DNA from: Alviniconcha marisindica
Lineage: Eukaryota > Mollusca > Gastropoda > Provannidae
Length of the DNA stretch: 64,000 nucleotides
Reading direction: 5' to 3'
NCBI GenBank assembly: GCA_018857735.1
Contig: JABMCL010002720.1
Location: forward strand, 587,501-651,500
The notes beneath the pieces are model-generated. The model searched no databases. It saw nothing but the letters and a program-made list of their open reading frames with translations, and was not told where the DNA came from. Shown here in pieces: positions 57,541-64,000 of this stretch. The position numbers were made by a program, and so were the translations under genes. How positions within the stretch are numbered: the stretch's first letter is position 1; each line of letters begins with the position of its first letter.

Positions 57541-59059
57541 TGTCGGAACATTCCTTACAACGACAAGGTTCCCAGGGTCCTTACAGGTGCTTACAAGTAC
57601 TTACAAATTGAATTTGCCAAGTAAGGCCTTACAAGTCCTTTTATTTCCATCCTGGTCCTTACAAGTCTAGCTAATACTAAAAATGCACATGGGTAGTTAT
57701 AAAAGCCTCTCATTTTTCCAAGTCAGCGACACTGAATGGTTCCACACATTTACTGAATTTCGAAATCGTTCGAACATAGGATAAGATGATGTCTGAAGCA
57801 GACGATGCTTTCCTCCATGTTCATTTAGATCACATGCAGCTGAAATCACGGTCGCAAGATTACTCGATAACTTCCGGGTCAGCCATTTGGTTGCAAAATT
57901 CGAACTGTGCAAGAACCTGAGCTAACAGCAAAGATGCCGAGAAAATGTTCATTCCAGGACCGCTGACAGTGCATACCAGGAGTGGGTTCTAAAAGATAAG
58001 CAGGACAAACACTACGCTCGATGCATGGCATGCGAAATTCAGCTCATTTGTGTGTGTGTGTGTGTGTCCCTTACTGTTGCGATGGTCCTTACAAAATCTA
58101 ATATCGGTCCTTACAAGTCCTTATTTGGCTCTAGTACAAATCCCTGGGAATCATGTACGAAGATCTTGCCTGTAAGGCCTACAGTACTAGGCTACTTGCA
58201 AAGGTCGGTGACCTTCATATCCACAGGTCATTAGTTCTACGAAGCGCCGATGGTGACTGGATGGAGTCTTCAGACCATATCTCAGTCACCTCATTTCCTA
58301 TCTCCAGGTCATTACTCTGTCAAGTAGCAACGTCGGCGTAGATCGTCTTTTCAGAAGCTAAATTCCCTCGCTTCAAATCCCTAAATCAATCCTCTATCCA
58401 TTTTAATGGCAGTCTGGCACGGCTGTTTGGCTCGAGTTTTTGGAGTAAATCTTCCCTCGCTTCAAACGCAAATAATTTGTTTTTCGTGTATAATTCTTTA
58501 TGATCAAGTTATGCATGACATGCATGCCCGCCCCCGTAAGTCCTTCTCCCATCCAGCCCGCTTCCAGTTCCGGTGTGCGGGTGTGCGTGCGCCGGCCGCG
58601 GCATCACGCAGGCCCCGAGCCAAGCCTAGCCAACTGTTGATACACCGCCGTTGTGATCGTTTCGTTCCCCCATTGATTCCCACGTCGAGGAAGAAGTTGC
58701 CCACATGAATTGATAAAGGAGGAGTGTAGAACTAAACCAGCGTGATGAAACTGACGTCACATTATTCTCCTATTAATACTTAACAAAACGCGGCCGAACG
58801 AGGCGGTTGGCACAGTCGCAACTTGACTGGCCGCTCGGTCGAAGGCCGAAGGCGCCATTCCCATAAATCGCGTTGGATTTTTGGGCGGCGAAACTGGCAC
58901 TGATCTATCGTTCAGAGCTCGGGTCCTGGACGTAATTTGATGTAAGTCCACGCCTGGAGGACTGTACGGAGCGAGTGGGAAGGCTGGGACCACACACAGT
59001 CATCCGCTTCACGGCTGTGTCTTTGTTGCCGGCCAGTACCGTACGCTGAAGCGCCTTCC

Positions 59060-59470
59060 GGGTCTTTGTACGATTCGTTTACCGCCCAGTTGTCTTTGTG
59101 CGACTTGTTTACCGCCCAGTTGTTTTTGTGCGACTTGTTTACCACCCAGTTGTCTTTGTGCGACTTGTTCAACGCTGAGTCGTCTTTGTACGACTTGTTC
59201 AACGCTGAGTCGTCGTCTTTGTGCGACATGTTTAACACTGAGTCGTCTTTGTGCGACATGTTTAACACTGAGTCGTCTTTGTGCGACATGTTTAACACTG
59301 AGTCGTCTTTGTGCGATATGTTTAACACCGAGTCGTCTTTGTGCGACATGTTTAACACTGAGTCGTCTTTGTGCGATATGTTTAACACTGAGTCGTCTTT
59401 GTGCGATATGTTTAACACTGAGTCGTCTTTGTGCGATATGTTTAACGCCCTGTCGTTGTGCGACTCGTTT
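59060..59470. repeat. Minisatellite, 30-bp unit, about 14 copies
   Basis: The unit is CTTTGTGCGACATGTTTAAC then ACTGAGTCGT. The first four units are older variants (GACTTGTTTACCGCCCAGTT). The unit is a multiple of three, so open frames with 10-residue repeats exist on both strands (CDMFNTESSL and SHKDDSVLNI). No splice or family evidence supports either as a protein. Confidence 0.95.
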
Positions 59471-59555
59471 TCGTCAGGCACCGGAGACTGTACCAGCGTG
59501 GACTGAGATCCTATGAGATGTGTGTGCGGGTTGTAAGGGTGGGAATTAAAACGAA

Positions 59556-59760
59556 CGCTACACTGTCACCACCAGAATGACTTCAATACCACTAAGATGG
59601 GCAGCGACGAGAGCCGTTAATAATGTTTGATTGTGAGGGCCAAAGTGACAAGACGGTGTCCACAAACAACTTGTGTACAGAAAGGACAGCAGGTGCAGGG
59701 GATCGAACTGGCGTCGTCCGCTTACCCGCCTTACGCCTCACCGTTAGGCCAAACTAGCTC
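59556..59760 (-). mobile_element. tRNA-derived SINE, minus strand, 3'-truncated
   Basis: On the minus strand it has an A-box-like TTGGCCTAACGG, a B-box-like GTTCGATCC and the body motifs GACAAAGT-like, ATTAACGGCTCTCGTCGCTG and GTGGTGACAGTGTAGCG. Same family as 5347-5672. Confidence 0.85.
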
Positions 59761-60009
59761 ACATTCCCGGGTCTGGTCAACAGCACAGTATTTACGATAG
59801 TACGCGTGGTCCTCATAGTCCGGCCAGTATTGAGCTCTGCCTCCTCTTCCTCATCTGTCATCCGTACCATCATTCATCCCTGCGAAGTCAGTGAGCATCA
59901 TCTGTTTCCGGCCAGGGAGTCTTTCCACGTGCTGGGCCGTGACCTCGGGCTCGCAGTTTCTTCAGCCTTCTTGCTGCTCGCCCGCTGCAGCTCCGAGTGA
60001 CTGCCACAG

Positions 60010-61700
60010 CTCACACACTGGGGCGAACTAAGTCACCGTCACAGTTTACTCACAGGGGCGAACTGAGTCACCGTCACAGCCCACACACTGGGGAGAACTG
60101 AGTCACCGTCACAGCCCACACACAGGGGCGAAATGGGTCACCGTCACAGCTCACACACAGGGGCGAACTGAGTCACTGTCACAGCCCACACACAGGGGCG
60201 AACTGAGTCACCGTCACAGCCCACACACAGGGGCGAACTGAGTCACCGTCACAGCCCACACACAGGGGCGAACTGAGTCACCGTCACAGCCCACACACAG
60301 GGGCAAAGCTGAGTCACCGTCACAGCCCACACACAGGGGCGAACTGAGTCACCGTCACAGCCCACACACAGGGGCGAACTGAGTCACCGTCACAGCCCAC
60401 ACACTGGGGCGAACTGAGTCACCGTCACAGCCCACACACTGGGGCGAACTGAGTCACCGTCACAGCCCACACACAGGGGCGAACTGAGTCACCGTCACAG
60501 CCCACACACAGGGGCGAACTGAGTCACCGTCACAGCCCACACACAGGGGCGAACTGAGTCACCGTCACAGCCCACACACAGGGGCGAACTGAGTCACCGT
60601 CACAGCCCACACACAGGGGCGAACTGAGTCACCGTCACAGCCCACACACTGGGGCAAAGCTGAGTCACCGTCACAGCCCACACACTGGGGCGAACTGAGT
60701 CACCGTCACAGCCCACACACTGGGGCGAACTGAGTCACCGTCACAGCCCACACACAGGGGCGAACTGAGTCACCGTCACAGCCCACACACAGGGGCGAAC
60801 TGAGTCACCGTCACAGCCCACACACAGGGGCGAACTGAGTCACCGTCACAGCCCACACACAGGGGCGAAATGGGTCACCGTCACAGCCCACACACAGGGG
60901 CGAACTGAGTCACCGTCACAGCCCACACACAGGGGCGAAATGGGTCACCGTCACAGCCCACACACAGGGGCGAATGGGTCACCGTCACAGCCCACACACA
61001 GGGGCGAACTGAGTCACGTCACAGCCCACACACAGGGGCGAATTGGGTCACCGTCACAGCCCACACACAGGGGCGAACTGAGTCACTGTCACAGCCCACA
61101 CACAGGGGCGAAATGGGTCACCGTCACAGCCCACACACAGGGGCGAAATGGGTCACCGTCACAGCCCACACACAGGGGCGAAATGGGTCACCGTCACAGC
61201 CCACACACAGGGGCGAATGGGTCACCGTCACAGCCCACACACAGGGGCGAAATGGGTCACCGTCACAGCCCACACACAGGGGCGAATGGTCACCGTCACA
61301 GCCCACACACAGGGGCGAACTGAGTCACTGTCACAGCCCACACACAGGGGCGAATGGTCACCGTCACAGCCCACACACAGGGGCGAACTGAGTCACTGTC
61401 ACAGCCCACACACAGGGGCGAAATGGGTCACCGTCACAGCCCACACACAGGGGCGAAATGGGTCACCGTCACAGCCCACACACAGGGGCGAAGATGGTCA
61501 CCGTCACAGCCCACACACAGGGGCGAAATGGGTCACCGTCACAGCCCACACACAGGGGCGAACTGAGTTAGTGTCACAGCCCAAAGACTGGGGCGAAATG
61601 AGTCACCGTCACAGCTCACACACAGAGGCAAACTGAGTCACCGTCACAGTCCACACACAGGGGCGAACTGAGTCACCGCCACAGCCAACACAGGGGCGAA
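60010..61700. repeat. Satellite-like array, 35-bp unit, about 48 copies
   Basis: The unit is CAGCCCACACACAGGGGCGA then ACTGAGTCACCGTCA. Two subtypes alternate: ACTGAGTCACC dominates the left half, while AAATGGGTCACC appears mainly from 60860 onward. Some units are 33 or 34 bp (ATGGGTC, ATGGTC). Frames with a 35-residue period arise from this and are not genes. Confidence 0.97.
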
Positions 61701-62040
61701 CTCCAAGCGTTATCATATCCTCCGACAAATCACTGCCAATAATTGCTTACGCCATAGGTCTCCGTTGGTGCTCAAAGGGCAGCAAGTTTGTAACCACGCA
61801 GACAGCTCAAAATTAATGACATCAGGCCGCATTTCTCTCTCACAGCCGCTCACAATGCTTACGCCAGCAGAAATAAAACCAAAATCGTTCGATTCGAGAC
61901 GGAACTCATTTTTTACCCGTGAAGGACGCACCCGATGTTTACGTACGTGGTTCGGCGTTATGTTGCTTCCACAGTCTGCTCAAACGGTTGACAAATATTA
62001 CGGAGGGAACTCACAGCGTCAGATTTCTACAGGCGACTTC
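61690..62040 (+). repeat. Diverged duplicated segment, copy 1
   Basis: It shares with 62847-63425 the ordered motifs AACTCCAAGC, CCTCCGAC, GCTTACGCCATAGGTCTC, CCGTTGGTGCTCAAA, GTTTGTAAC, a AAATAAAACCAAAATCGT/AAGTAAAACCAAGATCGT pair, TATGTTGCTTCCACAGTCT and CGGAGGG...CAGCGTC. It could be an unrecognised transposable element. Confidence 0.75.
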
Positions 62041-62047
62041 GGTAGAC

Positions 62048-62440
62048 ACATGCACGGAGATACGGTGATGCACGGAGATACGACGATGCACGGACATACG
62101 GCGATGATACGGCGATGCACGGACATACGGTGATGCACGGAGATACGGCGATGCACGGAGATGCGGTGATGCACGAAAATACGGTGATGCACGGAGATAC
62201 AGTGATGCACGGAAATACGGTGATGCACGGAGATACGGTGATACACGGAGATGCGGTGATGCACGAAAATATGGTGATGCACGGAGATACGGCGATGCAC
62301 GGAAATACGGTAATGCACGGAGATGCGGTGATGCACGGAGATGCGGTGATGCACGGAAATACGGTGATGCACGGAGATACGGCGATGCACGGAAATACGG
62401 TAATGCACGGAGATGCGGTGATGCACGGAGATGCGGTGTC
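62048..62440. repeat. Minisatellite, 18-bp unit, about 22 copies
   Basis: The unit is GATACGGTGATGCACGGA with GATGCGG, AATACGG and CGATGC variants. Eighteen is a multiple of three, giving 6-residue periodic frames on both strands (MHGDTV). Confidence 0.95.
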
Positions 62441-62601
62441 CCCCTGGTCAACGGCGTGACCAACTGTGGCAGAGTTTGGAGGACAGGAGGCGGAAGGGAG
62501 GCTGGGAGTGCGCCAGGAGGACTGCCATGGCGGTGTTCTGCGGCCTCCTGGAAGAGATGCCGCACGCTCATGAACTCGTCTTCACTCAGACTCCGAGTGG
62601 T

Positions 62602-62846
62602 GAGCCGGTTTGGCCTAGCGGTAAGGCGTTAGGCTGGTAAGCAGAGGGACCTCGGTTCGATACCGCTTCGGCTCTCCTTTGTCTTCAAACGTTGTGGTCT
62701 GTGGACACTGTCTTGTGACTTTGTCCCTCACAATTAATGAAACATTAAAATGGCTCTCGTCGCTGCCCATCTTAATGCAGGAGTCATTCTCCCCGTCCCC
62801 AATAAACCTTATGGTTTCTGTGGACGTTAAGCACCATGTTTACTTA
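62602..62846 (+). mobile_element. tRNA-derived SINE, internally deleted
   Basis: The head is near-identical to 5349-5422: A box TGGCCTAGCGG at 62611-62621 and B box GGTTCGATACC at 62654-62664. The body and tail match 5423-5665 but lack about 80 bases between GAGTCATTCT and CCCCAATAAACC. The high similarity suggests recent activity of this family (inference). Confidence 0.9.
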
Positions 62847-63425
62847 AACTCCAAGCACTGGTTTATGGTATCCTTCCTCCGACCATTGCCACAATTGGTT
62901 ACGCCATAGGTCTCGGAAAAACTGTTAGCTAACGAACCGCTTTCCGTTGGTGCTCAAAACTAAAGGCAGAGGGTTTGTAACAGACAAACTGTATCTGGCG
63001 TTTCTATAACCGCCCACATCTGCACAAGTAAAACCAAGATCGTCTTAATCGACACGGAACTTTTTCTTATCCAGGGCGGAAGCGCCTCATGTTATTGTTG
63101 TTGATCGCTTTTATATATAACGCTATTCTCCGCTGGCCAGCAGACTCACTGCGCTCGCATGTAATTCTACACGAGTGACTAGCTTTTTATAGCGCGTTTT
63201 TTGAATATCCACCGAAGTGGTGTACTTACAGCGCTGGCATGGCTGGTGCCACATGAAACTACTGCCGTCTCGACGCAAGTTCTGTGTACACCATACAACC
63301 GTGCACCATGTCACTTCATGCAAAACCACATACGTGTTTGCTTGGACGCTATGTTGCTTCCACAGTCTTATTAGTAAATACCCAAACCGTTCGGAGGGCG
63401 CTGACAGCGTCGGTAGACAGCTGTG
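62847..63425 (+). repeat. Diverged duplicated segment, copy 2
   Basis: The longer partner of 61690-62040, with about 200 extra bases (roughly 63090-63330). It starts directly after the SINE tail. Confidence 0.72.
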
Positions 63426-63548
63426 CAGAAATAAAGAGTGCCCCTTCAATGGCGTAACCAGTTCTAGCAGAGTCTGGAGGAAGGTGCCGGAACACGATGC
63501 TGGGAGTGGGAATCTGACCCAGTCTGCTATCACTGTCCTCTCTTTCCT

Positions 63549-63553
63549 TCGTG

Positions 63554-63585
<32 letters not shown>

Positions 63586-63622
63586 TGCGTGCGTACGTAC
63601 GTGCGTACGTGCGTGCGTGCGT
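63549..63622. repeat. (GT)n(GTGC)n(GTAC)n microsatellite
   Basis: A GT run passing into GTGC and GTAC tetranucleotides. Confidence 0.95.
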
Positions 63623-63713
63623 TGTTTGTAAAGGTGTATGGAGAAAATGCCCGTTGTCATGCGCGTACAAATGTACCAAATATAATAATTAAAACTTGTT
63701 GGGGAAAAAAACC

Positions 63714-63714
63714 G

Positions 63715-63778
<64 letters not shown>
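63714..63778. repeat. (CA)n microsatellite
   Basis: A pure CA run of about 60 bases after a short GCACGCA start. Confidence 0.97.
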
Positions 63779-63781
<3 letters not shown>

Positions 63782-64000
63782 CCACTGTCGACAGCCAGAA
63801 GAGGCACGGTGGGAGGTGCTGTGCTGTGTGTGTGTAGACCCCGAAAAGACGTCACAGAGAACCACGCAAGTGATTCAGCAACAGAGAATTCCGCGCTGCC
63901 AGTCACCCGATCACTCCAGCCAATCAGAGCGTCAAATTTAATAATAATCCGAGGGAACCCCCAGGCTTGAAGCCGGGCCGGGTGGCTGCCATGTTAATAA

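Larger units (their letters stand above)
56311..64000. other. Repeat-dominated region downstream of SNRNP70
   Basis: I recognise no gene. It contains LINE ends, satellites with 30-, 35- and 18-bp units, SINEs and a diverged duplicated segment, all listed separately. The stretch 57550-59040 has no feature I can name beyond a recurring GTCCTTACAAGT word (57570-57665 and 58085-58125), probably a short degenerate repeat. Confidence 0.8.

Noticed and set aside
58912..59481. 189-codon minus-strand frame with SHKDDSVLN repeats
   Set aside because: It is a product of a 30-bp repeat whose length is a multiple of three; the opposite strand is equally open.
60940..61636. Open frames with HSPHTGA and TAHTQGR repeats
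   Set aside because: All three plus frames of the 35-bp array are open for long stretches, as expected of a stop-free satellite unit.
62011..62571. 186-codon minus-strand frame, ASPYLR repeats
   Set aside because: It is a translation of the 18-bp minisatellite.
63217..63837. 206-codon open frame
   Set aside because: More than a third is GT/CA microsatellite translation and the rest matches the duplicated repeat at 61.7 and 62.9 kb.

Overview
The window is eukaryotic, intron-rich animal DNA, most likely from a lophotrochozoan and probably a mollusc. This is an inference from three things: GT-AG introns up to 22.7 kb, very dense CT/GT microsatellites, and tRNA-derived SINEs with a conserved tail ending near GTGGACGTTAAGCACCATG. 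Nothing looks bacterial or viral.

The one gene I can establish is the U1 snRNP 70 kDa protein (SNRNP70, U1-70K), on the plus strand. Six exons (7827-7889, 30554-30635, 47162-47263, 47966-48059, 50542-50771, 53385-53794) join in frame at every junction to give 326 residues. These cover the second half of the RRM including RNP1, the conserved Gly/Arg segment after the RRM, an Arg-rich RS/RE/RD region and a C-terminal tail with a VKQEP motif. About 100 N-terminal residues, including RNP2, are not recognisable in the window. The 3' UTR probably runs to a poly(A) signal at 56284. At the left edge a minus-strand reading frame with an upstream CCAAT box may be the first exon of another, unnamed gene.

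Layout: 240-7826 is unassigned sequence with CT arrays and two SINE copies. The first recognisable intron (7890-30553) is filled with microsatellites, several minisatellites, a minus-strand SINE and two LINE 3' fragments. The second intron (30636-47161) holds a 1.7 kb minisatellite with a 31-bp core, a 44-49 bp array and many poly-G/poly-C runs. The last three introns are short. Downstream of the gene are two LINE 3' ends in opposite orientation, three satellites (30, 35 and 18 bp units), two more SINEs and a diverged duplicated segment.

The most striking observation is that two introns of this U1-70K gene begin with minisatellites seeded on their own 5' splice sites. One is a 40-bp unit repeated about 50 times after exon 50542-50771, each unit carrying AAG|GTGAG. 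The other is a 25-bp unit after exon 47162-47263 carrying TAG|GTGAGT. In both cases only the first donor keeps the reading frame; any later donor includes an in-frame stop. Because the encoded protein belongs to the particle that recognises 5' splice sites, this arrangement could be a decoy or autoregulatory array. That function is a hypothesis; the repeat structure itself is directly visible.
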